From Haematobia irritans (Eukaryota > Arthropoda > Insecta > Diptera > Muscidae), in NCBI RefSeq assembly GCF_050003625.1, contig NC_134399.1:223938975-224002974 (forward strand): a stretch of 64,000 nt of DNA. Reading direction: 5' to 3'. Positions 45,768 to 57,882 of this stretch are shown here, one piece after another. The notes under the pieces were generated by a model. That model had not been told where the DNA came from and searched no databases. It worked only from the letters and a program-made list of their open reading frames with translations. A program made the position numbers and the translations under genes. Within the stretch, counting starts at the first letter, position 1. Each line of letters opens with the position of its first letter.

Positions 45768-47816
45768 TATATACAGTTGTAAGTCGGCCGGGCCGAATCT
45801 TAAATACCCACCACCATGAATCAAATATAATAGTTTACTTTGAAAATTTCAGGGGGGTTTTATGACAGATATTTTCCCAAGCAGATCAGTTCAACCAGTA
45901 CGCTTCCCACAGATAAATGTAAAGATTTCACCTATGAAGACTAGATCAGGTTTTAAATTTATAAGAACCATTTTTTGTTTGAGTTTTAGAGGAATCATAA
46001 ACATCTCTTGTAAGTGTGCAAGAAAATGATGAAATAACGCCTTGATTTGAAGTCTAAAATATGTAGATTTTCATCCGAATTATTTAAATGATTACGCGAA
46101 GTAAAATCTGGAAATTTTGCATTCAGTTTCAAGCAATTTTCATGATCAGTGCGCCTTCTATATCCTCAATAAGTGAAATCGATCTATATGGAGGCCTTAC
46201 AAAATGGACCGATAAAACTAAATCATATACACTTTGTTATGGGTCTAAAATGCCAGTATATGTTCAATTTGTGGCAAATTGGATAAAAACTAAAATTTCT
46301 AGAAACGCTAGGAGTTAAATCGGGAGTTCGGTATAATGGGGGCTATACCAAAACATGAAAACATGGAACGGTACTCACCATTTTCGACACACGCCTTTAT
46401 GGTCTTAGAATACCTATAGATTTCAAATTTCATGCAAATTGGATAAAAACTACGCATTCTAGAAGCCTAAGAAGTAAAATCGGGAGATTGGTCTATATGG
46501 GGCTATATCAAATCATGGACCTATACTCATCATTTTCGCCACACCTCTTTATAGTCCTAGAATACCTCTAGATTTCCGATTTGAGGCAAATTGCGGATTC
46601 TAGAAGACCAAGAAGTAAAATCGGGAGATCGGTTTATATGGGGGCTATATCAAAACATGGTCCGATAATCAACATTTTCGGCACATCTCTTTATTTTCTT
46701 GGAACACCTCCAGATTTCTAATTTCAGGCAAATTGGGTAAAAACTACGGATTCTAGAAACCCAAGAAGTAAAATCGGGAGATCGGTCTATATGGGGGCTA
46801 TATCAAAACATGAACCGATACTCATTATTTTCGGCACACCCATTTATGGTCCTAGAATACCTCTATATATCCGATTTGAGGCAAATTGGGTAAAAATTAC
46901 GGATTCTAGAAGCCCAAGAAGTAAAATCGGGAGACCGGTCCATATGGTGGCTATATCAAAACATGAACCGGTACTCACCATTTTCGGCAAAAGTCTTTAA
47001 GGTCCTATAGTACCTCTAGATTTTAAATTTCAGGTAAATTTGATTAAAACTACGGATTATAGAAGCCCAAGAAGTAAAATCGGGAGATCGGTCAATATGG
47101 GGGCTTTATTAAAACATGGACCGATACTCACCATTTTCGGCACACCTATTTATGGTCCAACAATACCTCTAGATTTCCAATTTAAGGCAAATTATATTAA
47201 AACTACGGATTCTAGAAGCCCAAGAAGTAAAATCGGGAGATCGGTCTATATGAAGGCTATACCAAAATATTGTCCGATAATCAGCGTTTTCGGCACACCA
47301 ATTTGTGGTCTTAAAATACCTCTAGATTTTCAATTTCAGGTAAATCGGATAGAAAATATAATTTATAGACGCCCAAGAAGCAAAATCAGGAAGTCGGTCC
47401 ATATAGGGGCTATACCAAAACATGGACCGATAAGCACCATTTTCGGTACACTTTTTGATGGTCCTAAAATAACTCTAGATATGCAATTTCAGTCAAATTA
47501 GATAAAAACTACAAGACCCCAAATCGGGAGGTCGGTTTAAGTGGGGACTATATCAAAACTTGGACCAATATAGCCCACCTTGGCCTGCCTACAAACAAAA
47601 AACGAATCTGTGCCAAATTTCAGAACGATAGCGCCATTATTGATGGCTGAAGCGTGATTACAACAGACAGACAGACGGACATGCTTATATCGTCTTAAAT
47701 TTTCTTCCTGATCAAGAATATATATACTTTATATAGTCGAAAAACGATATTTCGATTTGTTACAAACGGAATGACAAACTTATTATACCCCCGTCACCAT
47801 TCTATAGTGGTGGGGT
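45768..47816 (-). mobile_element. DINE-1-like element, family 3, complete
   Basis: Tail AAGTATATACAG, hairpin TCGGCCGGGCCGA, 'TACCCACCACCATGAATC' at the left. Then about nine units ('AAATCGGGAGATCGGTCTAT', 'TATGGGGGCTATATC', 'CACCATTTTCGGCACA') at roughly 153-bp spacing. The head at 47640-47816 has 'CTTCCTGATCAAGAATATAT', 'TGTTACAAACGGAATGACAA' and the hairpin TACCCCCGTCACCAT/ATAGTGGTGGGG. The TGATCAAGAATATATATAC core is the reverse complement of the DINE-1 motif I remember. Confidence 0.75.
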
Positions 47817-47817
47817 T

Positions 47818-48985
47818 TTTATACCCTAAACCACATAGTGGTTTGATCGGCCAAAAAATGTGCCTACCAGAAATATTGATTTTAGACCCCATAAAATATA
47901 TACCGTTCGACTCAGAATCATCTCCTGAGTCGATCTAGCGCTTGGTGTCCGTCCGTCCGTCCGTCTGTCCATGTATTTGTTGTTCACAGGATTCCGGTCG
48001 CAATTATTAACCGATTTTGATGAAATTTGGTACAGGGAGTTTTTTGGGCACAAGGACGAACACTATTGAATTTGGAAGAAATCGAATTAAATTTAGATAT
48101 AGCTATGTATCGCCCGATTTCGACAAATGGGGTCACGTTGCGCGTTTTGGCAAACGCATCGTCACCAAATTTAGCAAAAGGTAATCTTTTCCATCGCCCT
48201 TCAAGTCTGCAAAATTTCATCCAAATCGGTTCAGATTTAGATATAGCTCCCATATATATGCATCGCCCGATTTTCCCAAATTTGGCCACAAAACCCTTAT
48301 TTATCAACCGATCTGACCCAAATTTGGCTAAATGTAGTCTTCTATAGCACTTACTATATGTGCAAAAAATCATCGAAATCGGTTCAGATTTAGATATAGC
48401 TCCCATATATATGTACCGCCCGATTTTTCTAAATTTGGCCATAAAACCCATATTTATCAACCGATCAAATTTGGCTAAATGTAGTATTTTACAGCACTAA
48501 CTATATATGCAAAAAATCATAGAAATCGGTTCAGATTTAGATATAGCTCCCATATATATGTATAGCCCGATTTTCCAAATTTGGCCATAGAACCCTTATT
48601 TATTAACCGATCTTACTAAAAATTGATTAGATCCAGTCCTCTATAGTACTAACTATATGTGCAAAATTTCATCGAAATCCGTTCAGATGTAGATATAGCT
48701 CCCATATATGTATCACCCGATTTTGAAAAATTCGCCCCTAATAACCTTATGTTTGACCATACAGGCCTCATTTCTTAACTAATCTTACTCAAATCTTGCA
48801 CAAGGTAACCTTTTGTGGTATTAATCAAACCCGCAAAATATTATGCAAATTGGTTCAGATTTAGATATAGCTTCCATATATATGCATCGCTCGATTTTCC
48901 CAAATTTAGCCACAGTACTCTTATTTATTAACCAATGTTACTCAAATTTAAAATTTGGATGTACTAGCCGATCGTACTTATACGT
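47818..48985 (+). mobile_element. DINE-1-like element, family 4
   Basis: Head ATACCCTAAACCACATAGTGG, 'GACCCCATAAAATATATACC', 'GAGTCGATCTAGCGC', and a GTCCGTCCGTCCGTCTGTCC microsatellite. Units ('CTCCCATATATATG' at 48247 and 48400: 153 bp) follow. The tail is not clear. It abuts family 3 at 47816 head to head. Confidence 0.7.
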
Positions 48986-49129
48986 ACTTGCTGCTCTTAC
49001 ATAAGAATATTACTCGATTTTTACAAATTTGTATTTATTACCCACACTAATTTAACCATTTTCTCTTTTTTAATAATGGGCTCAATATTAGTGACATACT
49101 AACTCCGTAGGCGCAATATCAACACAGCC

Positions 49130-49681
49130 AGTGTTGCTAGAAGTAGGGGAAATTCCCTATATGTAAACTTTATTCCTGTAGAGAATTTTTTCAACATTTT
49201 ATTTCTATAGAACATTTTGTCAAAATTGTATTTCTATAGAATTTTTTTTTCAAAATATTATTTCTATAAAAAATTTTCTCAAAATTTTATTTCTTTGGAA
49301 TTTTTTCTCAAAATGTTATTTCTATAGAATTTATTGTCAAAATTTTATTTCTATAGAAAAATTTCTCACAAAAATGTGTTTATAGAAACTTTTTCCAAAA
49401 TTTTATTTTTATAGAGATTTAACAAAAAAGATTACTAATTTGGGTAGAATTCTACCAACTGTGGAAACCGTGGTGGTAATACAAATTTATATTTTAAGTT
49501 ATATACGTTGCATATTCATGTTTTAAGATAATAAAGTATTTAGAACTATTTTTGTTTTGAAATTTTTTTTTTTTAATTTAACGAAAAATATAGTAGGGAA
49601 AATTGTTTGGGAATGTATGGGAAAGTAGGGAACTTTTTTTGTCCTTGTAGGGTAAACCGAACATTTTCCGTGGCAACATTG
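49130..49681. mobile_element. Putative MITE with CAGTGTTGC ends, carrying an array
   Basis: 'AGTGTTGCTAGAAGTAGGGG' and 'TTCCCTATATG' at the left; 'GTAGGGTAAACCGAAC' and 'CCGTGGCAACATT' at the right. Inside is an array-bearing CACGGTT-type element. Confidence 0.45.
49165..49475 (+). repeat. 29-bp minisatellite copy with element end
   Basis: Eight or so worn units (TTTCTATAGAAMATTTTGTC) ending in 'TAGAATTCTACCAACTG' and 'GTGGAAACCGTGG' (about 49458-49470). Confidence 0.65.
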
Positions 49682-49799
49682 ACTATGAGCTATAGTCAGA
49701 TTGACACAAAACACCCATAGACATGTAGCCCTTAATTTTCTTAAATATGCAACTGCGGTTTATCGCCCAGACCTATATGTTACCCCACAAATGCTTATG

Positions 49800-50828
49800 A
49801 TTACTAATTCTGTAATGGCCAGTATATGTTCAATTTGTGGCAAATTGGATAAAAACTAAAATTTCTAGAAACGCTAGGAGTTAAATCGGGAGTTCGGTGA
49901 AATGGGGGCTATACCAAAACATGGAAGGATACACCCGGAAGGATATACCAAAACATGAAAACATGGAACGGTACTCAACATTTTAGACACACGTCTTTAT
50001 GGTCCTAGAATACCTCTAGATTTCAAATTTCAGGCAAATTGGGTAAAAATTACGGATTCTAGAAACCCAAGAAGTAAAATCGGGAGATCGGTCAATATGG
50101 GGGCTATATCAAAGCATGACCGATACTCACCATTTTCGGCACATCTTTTTATTTTCCTAGAATATCTCTGGATTTGCGATTTGAGGCAAATTGTGTAAAA
50201 ATTACGGATTCTAGAAACCCAAGAAGTAAAATCGCGAGATCGGTCTATATGGGGGCTTTATCAAAACATGGACCGGTACTCACCCTTTTCGGCATACCAA
50301 TTTGTGGTCTTAAAATACCTCTTGATTTTCAATTTCAGGTAAATCGGATAGAAAATACATTTTATAGACGCCCCAGAAGCAAAATCGGGAAGTCGGTCCA
50401 TATGGGGGCTATACCAAAACATGGACCGATAGGCACCATTTGCGGTACACACTTGATGGTCCTAAAATAACTCTAGATTTGCAATTTCAGGCAAATTAGA
50501 TAAAAACTACGGTTTTTATAAGCCCAAGACCTCAAATCGGGAGGTCGGTTTATGTGGGGACTATATCAAAACTTGGACCGATATAGCCCACCTTGGCCTG
50601 CCTACAAACAAAAGACGAATCTGTGCCAAATTTCAGAACGATAGCGCCATTATTGAAGGCTGAAGCGTGATTACAACAGACAGGCAGACGGACATGCTTA
50701 TATCGTCTTAGATTTTCTTCCTGATCAAGAATATATATACTTTATATAGTCGAAAAATGATATTTCGATTTGTTACAAACGGAATGACAAACTTATTATA
50801 CCCCCGTCACCATTCTATGGTGGTGGGT
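49800..50828 (-). mobile_element. DINE-like family 3, tail missing
   Basis: Units as at 46-47 kb and a near-identical head with 'TTCCTGATCAAGAATATATA' and the terminal TACCCCCGTCACCATTC/ATGGTGGTGGGTATAAA. The left edge starts inside a unit. A local rearrangement at 49920-49975 repeats 'ACCAAAACATG'. Confidence 0.7.
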
Positions 50829-51046
50829 ATAAAAAATATATACTTTAGATTTTAATTCTTTTCAAAAAAATATATATTTTTTTCTTTTGAATTCCAAGAT
50901 TTGGAATTTCCCTTCAGCATTTCGGTATTAATTCCGAGCCAGATCCGATTTATCGAATTATTCTTACTATTCATCAACGAAGGGATTACCTTTCAATAAA
51001 ATTCCAAGTTATATTAGATAATTCGAAGCAACACATAATTTCTTAA

Positions 51047-52714
51047 CCCTTTCGACCCTAAAGTTGCCTGTGGGCAACTTTTTGTGTTTTGAGACTCACT
51101 GTCAGCGTTGTTTTTGTTTTTGTTCATAAAACTGTAACGGTATCGAAAGCTACATATGTTTTCTTCAAGATGAATGAAAAATCAGCTAATTTGGTTGTCA
51201 ATTAGCAAAAAATTTTTCATTAATACGCACGTACCTCAAGAAAAAAATATTTGCGAATTTAAAAAGAGGTTTTTATACATGTGACTTTTTTCAAAAATTA
51301 CAACTAAAATGTTGAAAATTTTTATTAAATCTATTGTAGTACATGTCAAACAAAATATTTCTGGAAGTCAAATCTTAGAATTGCATAAAAACAACAGATG
51401 GCAAATTTTTAAAATTGAAAAGTTGCCTGTGGGCAACTTTGGGCAATTGTGGTAGTAAAATTACATATTTTTGAACATAAGACCTGGAAAAAAAGGTTTG
51501 AAAAACAATGATTTGGAAAAAATTTTGAACTTCAATTGGGATGTCCCAGTGACGAGAAATGCGGCGATGATGTGGAAAACATATCTGCAGTGCAGTGGGA
51601 ATTTGGAAGGAATCGTAAAAAGGGAGGACGCCACTTCTTGGCAGCATACTAGTGGATTAGCGCGAATATTGACGCTTTATAATACTTTGGTTTTTTACAC
51701 CGCCAGTTAAATTGACATGGGTTAAAAACAAAAAAAAAAAAAAAAAAACATTTTCGTGAGTCACGCGTGATTCACGCGAAGCCGTGAATGAAATTTAAAC
51801 GAAATCTCGTGAATGAAATTTAAACGAAACCTCGTGAATGTGCGTGAAAGGAAATAAACAAAAATGTGTGGCGAGTGAGCGTGAGTAAAACTCAAATTGT
51901 ATTCGTGATTGTGAGTGAGTAAAATTTCTCCGAAATCATGCTCCCGATAAGAATTCACTTTCACGATCCATCTCACGCTTACAATCAAACTCACACGCTC
52001 AAGATAAAATTCACGTTCACGATAAAATTCAAGTTCACGATAAAATTCACACTCACGGTAAAAGAGAGACGCAAAAAGTCACAATCGCGAACAAATTCAC
52101 GTTCCCGATTAAATTCACCGATTTTAATCACCTCTACTTATTTAATCACGCTTAAGATTTCAATAGCGGTAGTTACGAGAAATTTCGTGAATTACGAGAA
52201 TTTTATTGAGTCACGAAAAATGTCGTGTTCCAAAATTATTCGTGAATCACGAGATCTGTCGTGAATTTCGAAAATTGTCGTGAATCGTGCGAAAGCGTGA
52301 GGCATAAACGTTCTTCATGTGTGAGCCTGCGCGAGTATGACTTTTCATTTCGTGAATTGGCGTGAGCTGGGTAGGAGCTCACGCCACTTGGAGTGCGTGA
52401 GTACAAATATTTATTCGTGAATGTGTTTGAGCGTGAGTGAAATTCCACTCACGTGCGCATCTAAGTATATATTTACTGTAAAATAACAAAAAACTTTAAA
52501 AGAAATCCAATAAAACGTAATACGTTTATCATTACAAAACAAACTATTTTGTAGTCACAATTGCCCAAAGTTGCCCACAGGCAACATTCTCTACCGCCTA
52601 CACGAATGGACGTGGCGACCCCAAATTTTGGCTAGACGCTTCTTAAATGACTTCAACATGATTAAAAGTAAAAAAAAAATTTGCGATACGTATAAAAATT
52701 CGGGGTCGAAAGGG
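51047..52714. mobile_element. piggyBac-like non-autonomous element
   Basis: Ends CCCTTTCGACCC and GGGTCGAAAGGG, flanked by TTAA (51043-51046 and 52715-52718): the piggyBac signature. The near-palindrome GTTGCCTGTGGGCAAC occurs just inside the left end (51063), at 51421 and, as its complement, near 52572 by the right end. A 79-codon frame at 51471-51710 may be a transposase relic (NFNWDVPVTRNAAMMW), but I do not recognise it. A hAT-type MITE relative is nested at 51755-52463. Confidence 0.75.
51755..52463. mobile_element. hAT-like MITE relative, one end lost
   Basis: Dense CGTGAGTCACG/CACGATTCACG motifs as in 27677-28226. The right end TCACGTGCGCATCTA corresponds to TCACGTGCACACCTCTA. The left side abuts a poly-A run (51728-51750) without a matching end. 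Confidence 0.6.
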
Positions 52715-52849
52715 TTAATCCAAAGTCCTAGGTTTGAAAATTTTGCTTGTGAACGTAGAAAAAACAAATTCCGATACTAACGCAAATTGAAACGTAGCTT
52801 ATTTGGGAATGGAGAGATTCTGAATGGTCGCTTGAATGAAACTCCCCTA

Positions 52850-53489
52850 CACTGAAAAAAACATGTCGGGTTCCAAAGATTCTGTCTTTACTTTAACAAT
52901 TTTGGTATTGATTTCGAGCCAAAGAAGCGGAGAATACATGTAAGGATACTTTTATGACACACTTCTCTTTTAAATTTGGGTTTTGTGTACTTGCTTCCTA
53001 GAAGGCAAAATTTAATTGTTTGCTTTCTCAGCTTTTTTTTCTTCATATGCTATCAAAGTACTTTAAAACCGAGTTAACGACAATTTTATTTTCCAAATTA
53101 AGACTCGACTTCCAGTAGAAATTATGCTATATTTCAAGTAAAACACGTCTTTAAAATAAAGTTTTGAAAAACATGCCCTATATTTGAACGATTTTTTGTT
53201 TTGTAGTCAAGGTGCAAAAAGACAACAAATTTAAATACAATTTCACTAATTTTAAAGAATTTTTCTGGATTATTAAAGTCAAGTTGACCTTAGCCCAAAC
53301 ATTTTTTCTTTCATGTTATGATACCCATTTTTAAGTCAAATCACTTAATTATAAGGACAATACGACTTCATTGAAAAGTTTATCGACTTTTGGATAAGGA
53401 AAAAAAACTTTATATCTATGCTAAGCAAAATTTGCATTCGTATTTAAAGACATGAAATCTTTGACCTCACGACAATATTTTTTTCCGTG
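52850..53489 (-). mobile_element. TA-flanked MITE M1, complete
   Basis: 640 bp between TA dinucleotides (52848-52849, 53490-53491), ends CACTGAAAAAAAC and complement CACGGAAAAAAAT. Non-coding. Opposite orientation to the copies at 38703 and 54163. Confidence 0.7.
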
Positions 53490-53491
53490 TA

Positions 53492-54160
53492 GAATCTTGG
53501 ACTATCCACGCTTGCGAATATAAGCCAGGTGATGGCCTTACCGAGGCTGTTGATAGTTGGGTGTTCTCTCCGGATATCATTCCTCTTATCTGCCAGCCTT
53601 GGTGCCTTCATAGAAAAGTTTATACGGTTGTCGTGTCGTGTAATCAATTAGATTTATCTCAAATATCGAATGTGACTGCAGGGTATAAAATATTCAGCTT
53701 ATCCGATTACTGATTTTCTATATGTTACTGTGCATTACTTAAAATGTCCCATAATTATCTGACATCGAAATTCATTACAATGGTTTATTGTAAAAGTTCT
53801 TCTGGAACATATCAATTTCTCCCATGCTAGCCTAGCCTAATCGCAAATTATCAACATTAATTGTATGCCGAAAATCTATTGTAACTTTGAAATTATTATC
53901 CACTTACTCGTATTGTAGAAAATGGTTATCCAAAATGTGTAGACCAGATTAGTCACAATTCAAAATGCTCACATATATAGATTTTATGAGGTGGTGAAAC
54001 ATTTTGCCCCTATAAATTGTGAGTGGGCAAGGGGACATTCTTAAGTTTATACAACACATAGTTATGTGTTATTATTGATCCTAAAGTGGAGTCCAGTAGG
54101 TGATTTTATTTCTTGAGAAGGCTGCTTTTGGGTGATAACAATTTCTAATTTATAGCATTA
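53492..54160. other. Intergenic, no gene seen
   Basis: AT-rich unassigned sequence between two M1 copies; small open frames only. Confidence 0.45.
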
Positions 54161-55119
54161 TACACTAAAAAAAAATATTGTCGTGAGGTCAAAGATTTTA
54201 TGTCTTTAAAATATGAATGCAAATTTTTCTTAGCATAGAAGACGCATTTCTCTAATATAAAGTTTTTTTCCTTGTCCAAAAGTCGATAAACTTTTCAATG
54301 AAGTCGTATTATCCTTATAATTAAGTGATTTCACTTAAAAAATGGGTATCATAACATGAAAGAAAAAATGTTTGGACTAAGGTCAACTTGACTTTATTAA
54401 TTCAGAAAAATTATTTAATTTTAATGAAATTGTCTCTCAATTTATTGTCTCTTTGCATTTTGACTAAAAGCAAAAAATCGTTCAAAAATAGGACATGTTT
54501 TTCAACACTTTATTTTAAAGACGTTTTTTACTTGAAACATAGCATAATTTCTACTGGAAGTTGAGTTTTAATTTGGAAAATAAAGTTGTCGTTAACTCGT
54601 TTTTAAAGGGCTTTGATAGCATATGAAGAAAAAAAGCGAAAAATTAAAATTTGCTTCCTAGAATCAAGTACACAAAACCCAAATTTAAAAGAGAATTGTG
54701 TTGTAACATGTATGTACCTTCTTAGTAAAGATGCCGGCGGATCGGTTGTTGACTATTTGGTTCGGCTAAAGTTGTTGATACGGTGTCGGTGATTGTTCGG
54801 TGACGATCGGTTGGTGGTTCGGTTGATGGTTCGGGATTGTCGTTGACTATTCGGTTGATGATTCGGTAATGGTGATGGTGGTTTGCTTGTCAGCCGTCGG
54901 TGGCTGTCCGGAGTCGATGATTCGGTTGTGTTGGTTTGGTCGGCTGTCGGTGATGCGGCGATAGGTTGATGTTTCGGGTGATGCGGCGATATGTTGATGA
55001 TTCGGGTGATGTGGCGATTCAGTGTTGATAGTGTATGTTGATAATCCGGGTGATGTGGCGATTCGGTGTTGATTGTTGATTCGTTGTTAGGTTAGTAACA
55101 AAACTACAAACTATTTGTC

Positions 55120-56310
55120 GAAACTACTAGTGGAAGCAAGCTAATAGCCGAAGCTATTAGTGGGGAAGCAAGTTAATTGCCGAAAAAATTAGTGCGGAAA
55201 CAAGCTAATAGCCAAAGCTACTAGTGCGGAAGCAAGCTAATAGCCGGAGCTATTTGTGCGGAAGCAAGCTAATCGTTGGGAAACGATTAGTGCGGAAGCA
55301 AGCTAATTGCCGAAACAATAAGTGCGGAAGCAAGCTAATAGCCGAAGCTATTAGTGCGGAAGCAAGTTAATAGCCGAAGCTACTAGTGCGGAAGCAAGCT
55401 AATCGTCGGGAAACAATTAGTGCGGAAGCAAGCTAATAGCAGAAGCTATTAGTGCGGAAGCAAGCTAATAGCCGAAGCTACTAGTGCGGAAGCAAGCTAA
55501 TCGTCGGGAAACAATTAGTGCGGAAGCAAGCTAATAGCCGAAGCTACTAGTGCATAAGCAAGTTAATAGCCGAAGCTACTAGTGCGGAAGCAAGCTAATC
55601 GTCGGGAAACAATTAGTGCGGAAGCAAGCTAATCGTCGGGAAACAATTAGTGCGGAAGCAAGCTAATAGCCAAAGCTACTAGTGCGGAAGCAAGCTAATA
55701 GCCGAAGCTATTAGTGCGGAAGCAAGCTATTTGTCGGGAAACGATTAGTGCGGAAGCAAGCTAATAGCCGGAGCTATTAGTGCGGAAGCAAGCTAATCGT
55801 CGGGAAACGATTAGTGCGGAAGCAAGCTAATAGCCGAAGCTATTAGTGCGGAAGCAAGCTACTAGCCGAAGCTACTAGTGCGGAAGCAAGCTAATCGTCG
55901 GGAAACAATTAGTGCGGAAGCAAGCTAATAGCCGAAGCTACTAGTGCAGAAGCAAGTTAATAGCCGAAGCTACTAGTGCGGAAGCAAGCTAATCGTCGGG
56001 AAACAATTAGTGCGGAAGCAAGCTAATAGCCGAAGATACTAGTGCGGAAGCAAGCTAATAGCCGAAGCTATTAGTACGGAAGCAAGCTATTCGTCGGGAA
56101 ACGATTAGTGCGGAAGCAAGCTAATAACCGAAGCTACTAGTGCGGAAGCAAGCTAATAGCCGGAGCTATTAGTGCAGAAGCAAGCTAATCGTCGGGAAAC
56201 GATTAGTGCGGAAGCAAGCTAAATACCGAAACAATTATTGCGGAAGCAAGTTAATAACCGAAGATATTAGTGCGGAAGCAAGCTAAATGCCGAAACACTT
56301 AGTACGGTGG
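55120..56310 (-). repeat. Hairpin-forming minisatellite, 32/34-bp units
   Basis: About 37 units, each a constant linker (AGTGCGGAAGCAAG) plus a self-complementary part. Type A (32 bp): CTAATAGC-CGAA-GCTATTAG. Type B (34 bp): CTAATCGT-CGGGAA-ACGATTAG. A rarer type C uses CTAATTG/CAATTAG-like arms. The commonest variants are GCTACTAG in A and ACAATTAG in B; both leave a mismatch on the plus strand but a G-U pair on the minus strand. The minus-strand loop of type A is UUCG, closed by C-G; three units have UCCG. The minus strand is therefore given as the likely functional strand (inference). Confidence 0.85.
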
Positions 56311-56394
56311 TAGATTTCTTGTCGTTTAGTGTGAACTGACTGCGGTCGTGTCACTCGTCGTGGTCAATACCCTTCGGCTGTCGGGACTCCTTGC

Positions 56395-56421
56395 TCACTG
56401 CCCAAAAACACCGAGTTTATA
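56395..56421 (-). promoter_or_regulatory. Candidate TATA box and initiator reading into the array
   Basis: On the minus strand TATAAA (56416-56421 in plus coordinates, seen as TTTATA) is followed about 20 nt later by GCAGTGAG, an initiator-like motif. Transcription from here would run through the hairpin array. Spacing is slightly short and such motifs are common by chance. Confidence 0.3.
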
Positions 56422-56604
56422 TTCTCCCACAGCCACAACGTAGATGAGAATTAAAGGGTGATACGGTCAAAATTTGGTCAATATAAACTTGACGTATTTC
56501 TTTCAATTTTGCATTTAAAAAACCTGAACACCCATCATTTGGAAGGTGTGTGTGTAGAATGTTGCTCCTATTTTGATTTTGGAATCCACTCTTCAGTTGT
56601 CAAA

Positions 56605-57882
56605 ATGCCGTCCAAGCAAGAAGAGCAGCGTATCAAAATTTTGCTCGCGCATCGCGAAAATCCGAGCTACTCGCACGCAAAGCTGGCAAAATCGCTAAAA
56701 GTTGCCAAATCAACCGTTACAAATGTAATTAAAGTGATTGGGGAACGTTTGTCGACAGCCAGGAAGTCTGGATCGGGGGGAAATCGAAAACCGGAAGCCG
56801 CTGAGACGACAAAGAGAGTTGCCGGTAGTTTCATGCGAAACTCTAACCTCTCTCTCCGAGATACCGCAAATAAGCAGGACTATTGACTTACAAGAAGGTA
56901 GTGACTCCAAATCGCGATGATAAACAAAATACGAAGTTTGACTGCATGGTAATGGACGACGAAACCTACGTCAAAGCCGACTACAAGCAGCTTCCGGGAC
57001 AGGAGTTTTATACAGCAAAAGGAAGGGGAAAGGTAGCAGATATTTTCAAGCACATAAAACCGTCAAAGTTCGCAAAGAAATATCTGGTTTGGCAAGCCAT
57101 CTATACCTGTGGCTTGAAAAGCAGCATTTTTCATAGCTTCCGGGACTGTCAACCAAGAAATTTACGTGAAAGAGTGTTTGAATAAACGTCTGCTGCCTTT
57201 CCTGAAGAAACACGGGAGCCACCGTGGTGCAATGGTTAGCATGCCCGCCTTGCATACACAAGGTCGTGGGTTCGATTCCTGCTACGACCGAACACCAAAA
57301 AGTTTTTCAGCGGTGGATTATCCCACCTCAGTTATGCTGGTGACATTTCTGAGGGTTTCAAAGCTTCTCTAAGTGGTTTCACTGGAATGTGGAACGCCGT
57401 TCGGACTCGGCTATAAAAAGGAGGTCCCTTGTCATTGAGCTTAACATGGAATCGGGCAGCGCTCAGAGATAAGAGAGAAGTTCACCACTGTGGTATCACA
57501 ATGGACTGAATAGTCTAAGTGAGCCTGATACATCGGGCTGCCACATAACCTAACCTAACCTAACCTCCGTACTGTTTTGGCCGGATTTGGCATCTTGCCA
57601 TTACGGTAAAAAGGCCATGGAGTGGTACGCCGCCAACAACGTGCAGGTGGTTCCCAAGGACAAGAACCCTCCCAACATGCCAGAGCTCCGCCCAATTGAG
57701 AAATACTGGGCTATTGTCAAGCGGAACCTAAAGAAGACCAAAAAAACTGCTAAGGACGAGCAGCAGTTCAAGGCAAACTGGCTTTCTGCTGCAAAGAAGG
57801 TGGACAAGGTGGCTGTACAAAATCTGATGGCAGGTGTCAAGCGTGAGGCCCGGCAATTCGGATTTGGAAAACCGAAAGCCTA
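56605..57882 (+). pseudogene. D37E transposase, broken by deletion, frameshift and SINE
   Basis: Start MPSKQEEQRIKILLAHRENP with helix-turn-helix (SYSHAKLAKSLKVAKSTVTN) in 56605-56886. A deletion and frameshift join to 56883-57150 with first catalytic block MDDETYVKAD. A further frameshift leads to NKRLLPFLKKH, interrupted by the SINE at 57214. After it: VLFWPDLASCHYG (second Asp) and RPIEKYW, whose Glu is 37 residues on: the D37E signature. The C-terminus is QFGFGKPKA at 57882. All three catalytic residues survive but in different frames. Confidence 0.9.
57214..57566 (+). mobile_element. tRNA-derived SINE inside the D37E transposase
   Basis: Full length, GGGAGCCACCGTGG to CCTAACCTAACCTAACC, with good A and B boxes. 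No target duplication is visible: AAGAAACAC on the left, TCCGTACTG on the right. Confidence 0.9.

Noticed and set aside
55120..56310. CRISPR array
   Set aside because: Repeats vary, there are no unique spacers, and the context is eukaryotic transposons.
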